Shown here: one piece after another, positions 53,104-61,497 of the stretch
Layout of the letters: each line of letters starts with the position of its first letter
How positions within the stretch are numbered: the first letter of the stretch is position 1
Source: Streptomyces sp. WAC05374
Lineage (GTDB): Bacteria > Actinomycetota > Actinomycetes > Streptomycetales > Streptomycetaceae
Length of the DNA: 64,000 nucleotides
Direction of reading: 5' to 3'
NCBI RefSeq assembly: GCF_004353505.1
Contig: NZ_SMNQ01000001.1
Coordinates: forward strand, 62,001 to 126,000
Position numbers and translations under genes: made by a program
Notes under the pieces: generated by a model
Told to the model about the DNA's origin: nothing
Databases searched by the model: none
What the model saw: the letters and a program-made list of their open reading frames with translations, nothing else

Positions 53104-54046
53104 GACCTCCTCCCGCCTGCTGCGCCTGGTGTCGCTGTTGTCCGCGCGCCCCGAATGGACCTGCCGTGAACTGGCCGAACGAATGGCGGTCACCGACCGC
53201 ACAGTCCGCCGGGACATCACCCGACTGCGGGATCTCGGCTACGGAGTCGAGTCCGCGCCCGGTCCCTGGGGCGGCTATCGGCTCAGTCACAGCACCCGGA
53301 TGCCACCACTGGTCCTGGACGACGAAGAGGCTCTCGCTGTCGCCGTCGCCCTGCGCGAAGCCGCGCTCAGCGGAGTCCTCGGCACCGGGGAAGCCGCCCT
53401 CGCCGCTCTGCTCAAACTCCGTCAGAGCCTGCCCCCGCACATCTCGAGCCATCTGAGCGCACTGGACGGGGCCCTCGAACACACCCGCCGCCCCGGCGAA
53501 CCGCAGATCAACACACTTCTGCTGCTGGAACTCGCGCAGGCGTGCCACGGCGAGCTGCGCACCACCCTCTCCTACCGCGACCACGCGGGCCGGGCCTCTG
53601 TGCGTGCCATCGATCCGTACCGCCTGGTCCACACCGGCACGCGCTGGTACCTGGTCGCCCGGGACGTCGCCAAACAGCAATGGCGCACATTCCGCGCCGA
53701 CCGGGTGGTGAGCGTGCGCTCCACCACCGAACCGGCCGACTTGACCGATCCTCCCGATGCCGCGGCACTGGTCTCCCACGGGATCGCCAACGTCGTTTAT
53801 CCGGTCTACACGAAAATCCGCCTCCCCCTGCCCTTGGACCGCGCCCTGGAAACAATCCCGCCCACCATCGGCGCACACAGCCCCGACGGACCAGAAGCCA
53901 CCGTGGTCCGGATCGGAGGCAACAGCACCGACTGCCTCGCTGCCTACCTCCTCAGCCTGGCGACACCCCTCACCGTGCTGTCACCCGACGAGGTACGCCA
54001 GGCAATCCTCCGCCACGCTCAAGCCCTCCTGACAGCCAACCGCTGA
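53096..54046 (+). CDS. WYL-domain transcriptional regulator
   Basis: A 316-residue regulator with an N-terminal HTH_11 domain (TCRELAERMAVTDRTVRRDITRLRDLGYGVESAPGPWGGYRL) and a WYL domain (TLSYRDHAGRASVRAIDPYRLVHTGTRWYLVARD, FRADRVVSV), with a C-terminal WCX-like extension. YafY-type regulators of this kind often control the divergent neighbour, here a VOC protein. Start at GTG 53096. Confidence 0.9.
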   Translation: MIRTSSRLLRLVSLLSARPEWTCRELAERMAVTDRTVRRDITRLRDLGYGVESAPGPWGGYRLSHSTRMPPLVLDDEEALAVAVALREAALSGVLGTGEAALAALLKLRQSLPPHISSHLSALDGALEHTRRPGEPQINTLLLLELAQACHGELRTTLSYRDHAGRASVRAIDPYRLVHTGTRWYLVARDVAKQQWRTFRADRVVSVRSTTEPADLTDPPDAAALVSHGIANVVYPVYTKIRLPLPLDRALETIPPTIGAHSPDGPEATVVRIGGNSTDCLAAYLLSLATPLTVLSPDEVRQAILRHAQALLTANR

Positions 54047-54058
54047 CAACGACGAGCT

Positions 54059-54300
54059 TCAGGAGGCAGCAGCACCCCACTCCACCGGGCAGGAGACGTG
54101 ATCCCGTGCTCGACGCGGGGCGGCAGGCGGTGCCTCGGGAAGGCCTTCGCGACCCTGCCGGAGCAGCACAATCCGGTCGCCCACGGCGGCCACCTGGTCG
54201 AGATCGTGGAGGACGGCACCGACGGCGATGCCGCGCTCGCCCGCCAGGTCGCCCATGAGGTCGAGGAGTTCAACCTGGTGGCGCTACGTCGAGATAGGCC
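54059..54300 (-). pseudogene. ABC transporter ATPase C-terminal fragment
   Basis: The reading LDLMGDLAGERGIAVGAVLHDLDQVAAVGDRIVLLRQGR is the end of an iron-siderophore (FecE/FepC-type) ATPase, with the H-loop His in LHDLDQV. A TYLDVA piece (just after Walker B) precedes it in another frame. No Walker A remains. A dead fragment convergent with the WYL gene. Confidence 0.65.
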
Positions 54301-55061
54301 GTCGGCCCGTCCGCCACGCCGGTCTCCCGAACGAGACGGCCATCGAGCCACACCCCGCTGAAGCGGTCCGCCCCACAGGGGCTCGACGCCCCGGTCGGCG
54401 AACTCGGTTCGCCGCCGCGCAGTCCCGCGCCGCCTCCGACGTCTTGGGCACCTCGATCCGGAGCTGGGGGACGTCAGGCCCCGGCCCTACCTCGAGCGGC
54501 GTCTCGATGCCGTAGGAAGTGATCGGGAAAGTTGACCGAGCGGAAGAAAACCCCATTGGGCCCCGAAAGCCCCGGCACCAGATGGAACGCGAAGTCAGTG
54601 GCGGGACCATCTCCCTGCGCGGTCACGCCCTGGAAGTTGCGATGCCGGATGAACAGGTCCGGGAAGTTGACCGACCAAAATTGAATGACGGGAATCCCTC
54701 TAGCTACCCCAAGGTTGAGCGCATTGAAGACCGCAAGCGAACGCAGGATTCACCCGGAGTTTTCCTCGAGCACCCGCCCGAAGGGGGTGCGGGATGTTCG
54801 GCGTCGGCGGCCGCGAGCGCGGTCCCGGTGAGAGCTCCGGCCACCCGGGGTCGCCCCGGGTCCGCCGCCTGCGTGGTCTGCGAATCGGTGTGCGGGTGCT
54901 GCCCTTGCAGGGCGGCCATCCGCTCGATGGGGCGGATCGGTGGCGGGGTCCGGACTTCGGGTGCGGGCCAGGGTGCGGTGGGCCTGCGGCCAGCGGGCGA
55001 CCGCATCAGGCCGGTCGGGGACTGCGTACGCCGTGCTCTCGTCCTCTACATCTGGTGCCGC
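54301..55061. other. relic region without intact gene
   Basis: A minus-strand frame near 54300-54540 (YGIETPLEVGPGPDVPQLRIEVPKTSEAARD) looks like part of a real gene of unknown family joined to the ABC fragment. From about 54610 to 55060 I see no supported gene. Confidence 0.3.
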
Positions 55062-55743
55062 CTACTGCTCGCCTCGCAGTCGCGCGGCGTGTACGCGGGC
55101 TTCCGCCGCTTGCTCGGCTGCCCCGGGGGTGCCGTCCTCAAGGGTGATCCGTTCCAGGAGGTTGGCCTTGCGTTCGATGACTGCGGCTCGTTCGGCGTCG
55201 ATAACGATGGTGTCCGTCAGGTGCTGGATGGCGGCGAGGACCTGGTTCGTCTCCTCGATGGCGGTCAGGGGTGGCCGGTGGCCGTGACGGGGTGTTCGTC
55301 GCCGGCGTGGTTGCGGCTGTGGGCGGTGGCCCATGCGTCGAGCCGTCGGCCGGTGGCGGTGGGGTGGAGGGCCGCTTCGTGCAGGACGGGGCAGGCGCGG
55401 CCGCGTACCTGCTCGTGGGGCTGGATCAGGTCGCGCTGCCGGCCGGTCTCGGCGTCCTTGAAGCGCTCGTGGGCGGTCTGCCGGGTGACCCCGAGGGACT
55501 CGCCGATGGTCTCCCATCTGTGGCGCTGGCGTTCGTAGATCACCGCGCGCTGTAGGACCTCCCTGGCCTGCTCGACCGGGTAGAGGGCTTCTGCCACGAA
55601 CTCGCCGGGCTGCTGGCTCTCGTCGTGGTGGGCGGGAACCAGGTGCAGCGGGAGCACAAGCTGGGGGCACGGGTCAGCAGCCGGCGCAGCGGGGCCGCGA
55701 CGCTGGACCCGGAGCGGATGGAGGAGTTCTCCGCCATCGGCAT
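55062..55743 (-). pseudogene. helix-turn-helix protein, frameshifted
   Basis: The main frame (55657-55265) reads ALYPVEQAREVLQRAVIYERQRHRWETIGESLGVTRQTAHERFKDAETGRQ, a clear helix-turn-helix. Near 55270 the frame changes to IEETNQVLAAIQHLTDTIVIDAERAAVIERKANLLERITLEDGTPGAAEQAAEARVHAARLRGEQ, a coiled-coil-like end at 55062. Together they form a ~220-residue DNA-binding protein of the kind found on Streptomyces conjugative elements. Confidence 0.6.
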
Positions 55744-55769
55744 GCGAGGGGCATGACTCCTGTGTGGTG

Positions 55770-56072
55770 TTACAGGACGGCGATGTGGAACGGCTGCGCC
55801 GCCTCCGTACCGTTCTTGCCGGTCAAGACCTGCACGACGTGCGGTCCCAGGCTGTGGGCGTAGACCTCGGTCCCCCAGTTGGCCCCGCTGTCGGTGGTGA
55901 CCCGCAGTGCGGCGTGGGTTACGTCGACGGTCTCGGCGATGATCACCTTGTAGGTGCCGGTGCCGGAATTCTCCACCCGGAGGATGTTCTTCGTCTTCTC
56001 CACGATCCCGTCGCGGGTCACCATGGCGGCGGCGCGGGCGTAGGGGGCGTTCAGCGGGACGGGATCGGCCAT
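55770..56072 (-). CDS. small hypothetical beta-rich protein
   Basis: A 100-residue protein from ATG 56070-56072 with AGAGG upstream. After a short helix (APYARAAAMVTRDGIVEKTKNI) it alternates strands (LRVENSGTGTYKVIIAETVDVTHAALRVTTDSGANWGTEVYAHSLGPHVVQVLTG), suggesting a small sandwich. No signal peptide. No family recognised. Confidence 0.6.
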   Translation of the reverse strand: MADPVPLNAPYARAAAMVTRDGIVEKTKNILRVENSGTGTYKVIIAETVDVTHAALRVTTDSGANWGTEVYAHSLGPHVVQVLTGKNGTEAAQPFHIAVL

Positions 56073-56261
56073 GACATGTCCTCTGGGCTGTTGTCCTGGC
56101 GGGGGCCGTTTTCCACGTACGGTGATCGCCGGGTGAGGGCGGAGCACGGGCAGGTTGACGGGCCCGCCGGCCGGGGGTCGCGGTCCTGGTGAGGCGGCAC
56201 GACCGTGTCGGTGAGGGGCCGGCCGACGGAGCTCAGGGCACGATCACGGTGAAGGGGCTGT
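56073..56261. other. spacer without a visible gene
   Basis: GC-rich spacer. I see no gene or strong hairpin. Confidence 0.3.
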
Positions 56262-56274
56262 CGCTACCGTAGCG
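56262..56274. promoter_or_regulatory. CGCTAC/GTAGCG palindrome
   Basis: CGCTAC-C-GTAGCG, a 13-base palindrome 23 bases before the small ORF at 56298. It could be an operator or a small hairpin. Role inferred only from position. Confidence 0.3.
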
Positions 56275-56297
56275 AGCCCGCCCTTTACGGAGGTCTG

Positions 56298-56387
56298 ATG
56301 CGCACGAAGCCGGCCGGCCGGTACCTCTACTGGTCGGTGAGGCTCGTCACCGAGGCGCCGCGGGCAACGGGGCAGGGCGCGGTTTAG
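56298..56387 (+). CDS. 29-residue small ORF
   Basis: ATG 56298 follows a strong GGAGG at ideal spacing and encodes RTKPAGRYLYWSVRLVTEAPRATGQGAV before TAG 56385-56387. It is basic and has one hydrophobic-aromatic stretch. The good ribosome binding site is the main evidence. No family recognised. Confidence 0.35.
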   Translation: MRTKPAGRYLYWSVRLVTEAPRATGQGAV

Positions 56388-56417
56388 TCATCCGATCACC
56401 GATGGCAGGATCGGGTC

Positions 56418-57065
56418 ATGGGATTGAACATAGTTGTTGGTGCCCTCGTCGATGCCGAGGACGACGACTACACCGAGATGGTCCGCGCTGACTTCGTCGC
56501 AATCGGCGAGCTACTGGAGCGTGCGGGAGCGCGACAGTGGACTGAGCCCATCCTCGACGAGGAGGACGGCGCGGAGTTCGAGGCGTGGGGCTACACGGGC
56601 CTGCACACCCTTCGCCGTCTCGCTGTCCACCTCGCGGCGGACGGGCACCTGCCCGAGCCGTTGGACGGCAGCCAGTGGGCGACCGACGACCCGCTCCTGG
56701 GCAAGGTGTACGAGGCTCTCCCGAGTGATCCTCCTGGACCGTTCGACCATCTGGTCCATCATTCGGACTGCGAGGGCTACTACGTCCCCGTCGACTTCGC
56801 CCACGTCATCGTCGACAAGAAGGCACCGGGCGGCTACCTGGGGTCTTCGGTGCGTCTGCTGGAGGAAACCCGGCGACTCGCTGAGGCCCTCGGTCTTCCA
56901 GAAGACCTCGACCCGGACTCGGAAGAGGTCTTCGACGCCGCCGATACCGAGAATCCGGCGGCCGAGGGATGGCAGCGCTACCGCGTCGAGTCCTACATGT
57001 GCCTTCAACTCCTCCACGCTGCGAAACACTCGATCTCGACCGGCGCAGCCATCGCCTTCTGCTGA
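56418..57065 (+). CDS. hypothetical protein (immunity-like character)
   Basis: A 215-residue acidic protein with GLHTLRRLAVHLAADGHLPEP, PFDHLVHHSDCEGYYVPVDFAHVI and a C-terminal helix YMCLQLLHAAKHSISTGAAIAF. The 'HSDCEGYYVPVDF' pattern recurs in a family of Streptomyces proteins of unknown role. Its composition is like that of polymorphic-toxin immunity proteins, but I see no toxin gene nearby. Intact frame. Confidence 0.65.
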   Translation: MGLNIVVGALVDAEDDDYTEMVRADFVAIGELLERAGARQWTEPILDEEDGAEFEAWGYTGLHTLRRLAVHLAADGHLPEPLDGSQWATDDPLLGKVYEALPSDPPGPFDHLVHHSDCEGYYVPVDFAHVIVDKKAPGGYLGSSVRLLEETRRLAEALGLPEDLDPDSEEVFDAADTENPAAEGWQRYRVESYMCLQLLHAAKHSISTGAAIAFC

Positions 57066-57852
57066 GAAGTGCCGGGATCGAGGACCCAGTCGTCTTCGAA
57101 GAGAGCCCGGGCACCTCCAGCCGCGTTCACCCCCTCCAGCGCCCCAAGTTCCGCGCGCTCCTCGACTACGCGCGGCCGGGCGACACCGTGCACGTCTCCG
57201 AGATGTTCCGCCTCGTGCGCGTCAACCAGCACAGCCTCGACGTGTTCGACGTCCTCCACCGTGACCGCCTCGCGCTGCGCATCCACGACGGCGCGTTCTC
57301 CGCCATGGACTCACCGCCCGCCACCCCGCGCACCGGTGAGCTGCTGTCCACCGTGAAGTTCACGGTGCAGACCCTCGCCGCTGCCGGCGAACTTCAGCGC
57401 GCGCTGACCTACGACGGGCTGCGCGCCGCCGAGGCCAAGGGAAGCAAGGGCGGGCGCCGCCCCACGGTGACGGCCACGAAGACCGCAGAGGTGCGCATCG
57501 CGGACCTGGAAGGTCGCTCCATCGCCGCCCTCGCCCGGGACCAGGGCGTCAGCCGCGGCGCGATCCGCACGGCCGTCGCCGACCTCCTACCCGACCACAC
57601 CACCGCCGAGGAGGACGCTCCGGCGCCCAAGCTGCCGGCCACCCTCAACATCCGACCAAAGTCACCGGCTTCCTGCGCGCCACCGAGCTGGAGCTCCCCG
57701 AGCAGGCCGCGCTCGACCAAGGGGTGACCGTGCGGCGCGGGCAGGTCTACACCCTGCGCGTCACCGCCGCCCCCGCCGTCCACCACCAGCTCCTCGCCTG
57801 CTGCGATGTGATGGACCGGGCGATCTCAGCACTCGCCGCGTTCTTCGGATGA
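57066..57852 (+). pseudogene. serine recombinase lacking its catalytic start, frameshifted
   Basis: The sequence begins mid-domain: GIEDPVVFEESPGTSSRVHPLQRPKFRALLDYARPGDTVHVSEMFRLVRV, the part of a resolvase catalytic domain after the active-site Ser, which is absent. It continues through a Hin-like helix-turn-helix (GRRPTVTATKTAEVRIADLEGRSIAALARDQGVSRGAIRTAV). Near 57650 the frame changes, and a tail (KVTGFLRATELELPEQAALDQG...) runs to TGA 57852. It seems truncated by the gene before it. Confidence 0.7.
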
Positions 57853-57991
57853 CAGGTCTCACTTTCGCTGCTCCGGCTACGGCGTCGGCTTCTTCGCGCC
57901 GGCCCAAAGACGTCGTATGTGGCCGCTCCCGGGGAAGGAACGTCCTCGCCATAGCGCGGACACCTCAAATGCACTAAAAGGGAGATTGCAC

Positions 57992-58894
57992 GTGGAACAG
58001 CCCGTTACGCCGGATCCGGCAGCGCCCCCGGCGCCAGAAACGCGCGAGCTCGACTTCCCGCCGGTCGCCAACGGCGTCGACTACCTCGTCAGCGTGGTCG
58101 ACCACCTGGCGGCGGACGCCCCGCCGGTCGTGCCGCGAAACCTCAAGTTCGCCGTCATCCACCTCCACGCCGCGACGGAGGTACTGCTGAAGGCCCGGCT
58201 TCTTAGCGAACACTGGAGCCTGGTCTTCAAGGACCCCCTTCAGGCCACGGCAGACCGGTACCACGCCGGTGACTTCGAGAGCTGCGGCATCGACGAGACC
58301 ATCGAACGGCTCGCCAACCTCGCCAGCGTCTCCATCAGCGACAACGACCATCACACTCTGCGCTCTCTCGCCAAGGACCGCAACGCCCTCCAGCACTACG
58401 GCCTGACCCACAACGCCTACGCCATCGAGGCCCGCGCCGGCCAGGTGCTCGACTTCCTCGTTCGCTTCCTCGACGAAACGCTCCTTCCGGAGCTGAGCCC
58501 GGAGGAGAGCACCCGGATCGCGCCCGACATGGAACAGGTGCTCGACGGGCTGGACTCCATCCAGGCCTATGTCACCCAGCGCATGAAGCGGCTTCGCGGG
58601 ACGCTACGGGGGCACGAGAGCCGGACCGTGAACTGCGTGGACTGCCGGCAGATGGCCATGGTCGTCTCGCCCGAGGAAGACGACGCGGCATGGATCGCGC
58701 AATGCCACTTCTGTGGACTGTCCGAACTTGGTCCCCGCTTCCTCGCCAATGCCTATGTCTACGGGCACCCCGACGCTGCGCAGATGGTCCACAACTGCCC
58801 CCGGTGTCAGAGCCCGACGTTCACAGACGGGGTCATCCTCGCCGACGGGCGCCTCGTGTCCTTCTGCTTCCTCTGCACGGCCACGAGCGACTGA
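57992..58894 (+). CDS. HEPN-like protein with C-terminal zinc ribbons
   Basis: About 300 residues from GTG 57992 (AGGGAG upstream). The N-terminal ~190 residues are helical (LKFAVIHLHAATEVLLKARLL, LRSLAKDRNALQHYGLT). The R-N-x3-H arrangement (RNALQH) fits the HEPN RNase motif Rx4-6H. The C-terminal ~90 residues have four CxxC knuckles (CVDC, CHFC, CPRC, CFLC), predicting two zinc ribbons. HEPN proteins often act in toxin or phage-defence systems. I see no MNT partner here. Intact frame. Confidence 0.7.
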   Translation: MEQPVTPDPAAPPAPETRELDFPPVANGVDYLVSVVDHLAADAPPVVPRNLKFAVIHLHAATEVLLKARLLSEHWSLVFKDPLQATADRYHAGDFESCGIDETIERLANLASVSISDNDHHTLRSLAKDRNALQHYGLTHNAYAIEARAGQVLDFLVRFLDETLLPELSPEESTRIAPDMEQVLDGLDSIQAYVTQRMKRLRGTLRGHESRTVNCVDCRQMAMVVSPEEDDAAWIAQCHFCGLSELGPRFLANAYVYGHPDAAQMVHNCPRCQSPTFTDGVILADGRLVSFCFLCTATSD

Positions 58895-59453
58895 AGCGAC
58901 GCAACCAACGGAAGGGCCACGAAGATTCCATGACGCTCGTACCTCCCGGCGACGGCCGCCGTGCCGACAGTCCCGGCTGCCGACGCACGCTCGGCCCGCA
59001 CCTCCCTGGACCGCGTCACCAGCGGCGTACGGTCCGAGTGGTCGGCGCACGCGCGGAAGCTGTTCGAATCGTGACGGCGATCTGCAGAGGTGAGGTTCGA
59101 GGGAGCCGCGGACAGCAGCGTGAAGAACTGGCGTGCCATACATCAAGGCCCCTCTTAAGCAGACCGGCCTCGCCGCGCAGCACGCCGTGCCATCTGTGGT
59201 CGGTGATTCCGCGGCACCAGAGCAAGCGCCGGGTCGCCTTGTCGTGGGCGCACTTAAGGTGCGGGGCAAGATCATCAGGACGCCGGAGTCAGCGGCGCTG
59301 TGCTTGACCAGCTCGACGGTGACGTCGGAACGGGCTGAATGCCGGTCATGGACGTCATTGCCCTGGCCGCGCTGTGGCCGCTGCCCGGGCGTCGTCGCGT
59401 CAGCCGGGTACCAGGGCGGCGTTACTCATACAGGGAGACGTCGTTGCCGGAAC
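58895..59453. other. relic region
   Basis: A short plus-strand frame from ATG 58930 seems to hop frames (MTLVP, then PTVPAADARSARTSLDRVTSGVRSEWSAHARKLFES), perhaps a small frameshifted gene ending near 59077. From there to 59453 no gene can be supported. Confidence 0.3.
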
Positions 59454-59747
59454 ATGAAGCTCATCAGTAATGCAGGTACAGCATGCGGGCTCGCAGCGGT
59501 GACCTTCGGAATTGGTCTGGCGACGGCTGCACCGGCCGCTGCGGGCGGACTCATCCCCGTCGGCAGCCCAGCGTTCGGCAATACCTGCGGCAACCTCAAC
59601 AACACCGCACAGGCCGTTGGCAATACCGTGGCCGGCACCGGCCTCATCGGAGGAAACGCCCTGGCGGCGCCCGCAGGCCTCGCCTCCAACCACTGCGGAG
59701 GAGCAGACTTCACCGGCTACGCCCCGTTGATTCAGGTGACAGGGTAA
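59454..59747 (+). CDS. small secreted protein, chaplin-like features
   Basis: A 97-residue protein with a signal peptide (AGTACGLAAVTFGIGLATAAPAAA). The mature part is Gly/Asn/Ala-rich and contains GLIPVGSPAFGNTCGNLNN and NHCGG, so two Cys. The 'GSPAFGNTC' phrase resembles the end of chaplins, the amyloid-like surface proteins of Streptomyces aerial growth, but the overall pattern is not a canonical chaplin domain. It may form a surface protein. Confidence 0.6.
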   Translation: MKLISNAGTACGLAAVTFGIGLATAAPAAAGGLIPVGSPAFGNTCGNLNNTAQAVGNTVAGTGLIGGNALAAPAGLASNHCGGADFTGYAPLIQVTG

Positions 59748-59861
59748 GGCCGCCGATGGCGAGGGCGTCAGGGGCACCGCTGTATCACTGAGCGCGACCT
59801 GCAGGGACGTCTTCCGTAGCCTGCGTGAAGCGACCCTGGCATCTGCGGCAAGGGAGAGACG

Positions 59862-60272
59862 GTGCCCGCGGTCCTGCTGCTGCCGACCGGGAAGGCGCTG
59901 ACGGTCCGGACGGTGGCCGACGCCTTCCTCGGCTCCCTCATCAACCCGAACGCCGTCCGGGACTATTGCATCGCGGTCGCTAAGACCGCCGAGCGGATCG
60001 GCGAGGGCCGGCCGCTGACCGCTGTTGCGGAAGACGAGATCGGCGAGGCGCTGGAGCTGGCTGTGGGGCAGCTCGGCGGTGACGACCTGACCTGGAACGC
60101 CCGCCGCGGCGCGGTGCTCTCCTGGACGAGCTGGTGTGCGGAGCGCAGCTACGACGGGCCGGCGGTCCCGGCATGGGCGAAGCGGCTGTCTCCGCCGGAC
60201 TCCGGCACCCCGGTGCGCTCGAAGACGGCGATCGACCGGCTGATCGCCCGCCGGGACCGTGTCCCCGCTGCA
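59862..60272 (+). pseudogene. tyrosine recombinase N-terminal fragment
   Basis: ALTVRTVADAFLGSLINPNAVRDYCIAVAKTAERIGEGRPLTAVAEDEIGEALELAVGQL...WNARRGAVLSWTSWCAERSYDGPAVPAWAKRLSPPDSGTPVRSKTAIDRLIARR is the core-binding domain of a Streptomyces integrase. It is cut where the catalytic domain should begin, at the junction with the next relic. Confidence 0.7.
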
Positions 60273-60960
60273 CCCTCGAGCAGCGGCTCCACAAACTCCT
60301 CCCCGATGACACAGGCTCCAGCAACCCGAAGCTCCAGCCCCTTCACGACGCCCTGGCCGGTAACGAACGGGCTGGCACCGCGATGCGCCGGCTCTCCCAG
60401 GGCATCGTCTCCACCGTCCTGTCCGATCTTGGTTTCGGCCGCCGGGCTCTCACTCACGAGGCCCTGGACGAGCTTCCTGAAGGCAAGGTCGTCGAGCACA
60501 TCCGCAGCGCTCTCGTCGCCACCGGAGTCCTGCCCCCCGACGGCACGAGCAGATGGTCCGTCTCGAACGGCACGTGAAGGACCTCGTCACCTCCCCCGCG
60601 ACGACCGAGGGACGGAATATCCTGCACTGGTACGCCACATGGCACCTCCCGCGTCGGCTTCGCCGACGCAGCCGCGGCAAGGAGATCACTCACTACCAGC
60701 TCGCGGGCGCACGGCCACATCTCCGAGCGGCTGTCCACCTCCTGGACTGGTTCGAGGAACCGAATCTGACCCTTTCCACCTGTCGTCAGACCGACCTTGA
60801 ACGCTGGATGACCAGTGACGATGTCCGCCATCGCCGGGAGGCACTCTGCGCTGGGCCCTTTCCCGGAGGATCGCCCGCGATCTCAGCTTTCCTGCCGAGC
60901 GATGGAACGGCCCCTCCCAGGCGATGGACGACGAAACCCGCTGGGATACCGCCCGCCGCC
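60273..60960 (+). pseudogene. second recombinase-like relic, frameshifted
   Basis: TLEQRLHKLLPDDTGSSNPKLQPLHDALAGNERAGTAMRRLSQGIVSTVLSDLGFGRRALTHEAL continues after a frame change as ERHVKDLVTSPATTEGRNILHWYATWHLPRRLRRRSRGKEITHYQLAGARPHLRAAVHLLDWFEE...RQTDLERWMTSDDVRHR. It resembles a transposon-associated recombinase N-terminus. It decays before any catalytic motif. Confidence 0.6.
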
Positions 60961-61019
60961 CACCCCGAACGCACCAGCCGACTCCCCAGGTGGGTGCACC
61001 GCCCTGCATCCGCGAAGCA

Positions 61020-61187
61020 GCCCTGCCGACTGCGCGTGTCACGGTCGCGGCACCACCCACGAGGTGTACCGCGACGGGAAGGAGGACCAGACCAGCTCGG
61101 GGCGCTCTGCCTGGTCCTGAAGGCCATGGTGCTCTGGACGGCGAAGTACATCGACGCCGCTGCCGCCCAGCCCGTCGGCAGCGTGTG
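61020..61187 (+). pseudogene. Tn3-family transposase C-terminal fragment
   Basis: ACHGRGTTHEVYRDGKEDQ, then after a frame change LGALCLVLKAMVLWTAKYIDAAAAQ. This matches the conserved end of Tn3-type TnpA, where an almost identical phrase lies near the C-terminus. Only this short piece remains. Confidence 0.65.
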
Positions 61188-61273
61188 ACTTATTGCGTTG
61201 CGGGGATGTCCCGGGACGTCTTAGCCTCGTGTGGTTCCGTCGGTGCCCGTTCCAGGGTCCGACGCTGTGTTTC

Positions 61274-61497
61274 GAGGTGATGACGTATCTCCCAGGCCAA
61301 GTAAGTAGCCGCTCGTTCCGAGGCTCTTTTCCGGTCGTCCGCGATGGCGGGCTTCCGACGCATGCCTCGACGGCGGTGCTCCCTTATGGCCTGGGCTCGT
61401 TGCACCCTGCTTTCCCCTGTCTCGCGGTAGGCGTGAGGGGCATGCCCAGGCCTGCCCCTGCCCCTATTCCTTATGTACGCGAACAGGAATCTTCCTC
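61274..61497 (+). promoter_or_regulatory. leader of first MFS gene
   Basis: It begins GAGGTGATGACGTATCTCCC and includes CAGGCC, an element repeated almost exactly at 63076-63100 before the second MFS gene. The ATG after GAGGTG opens a short frame (MTYLPGQ...) that could be a leader peptide. The opposite strand also has an open frame of 104 codons. Conservation before both efflux genes suggests control by attenuation or a shared regulator. Confidence 0.4.
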
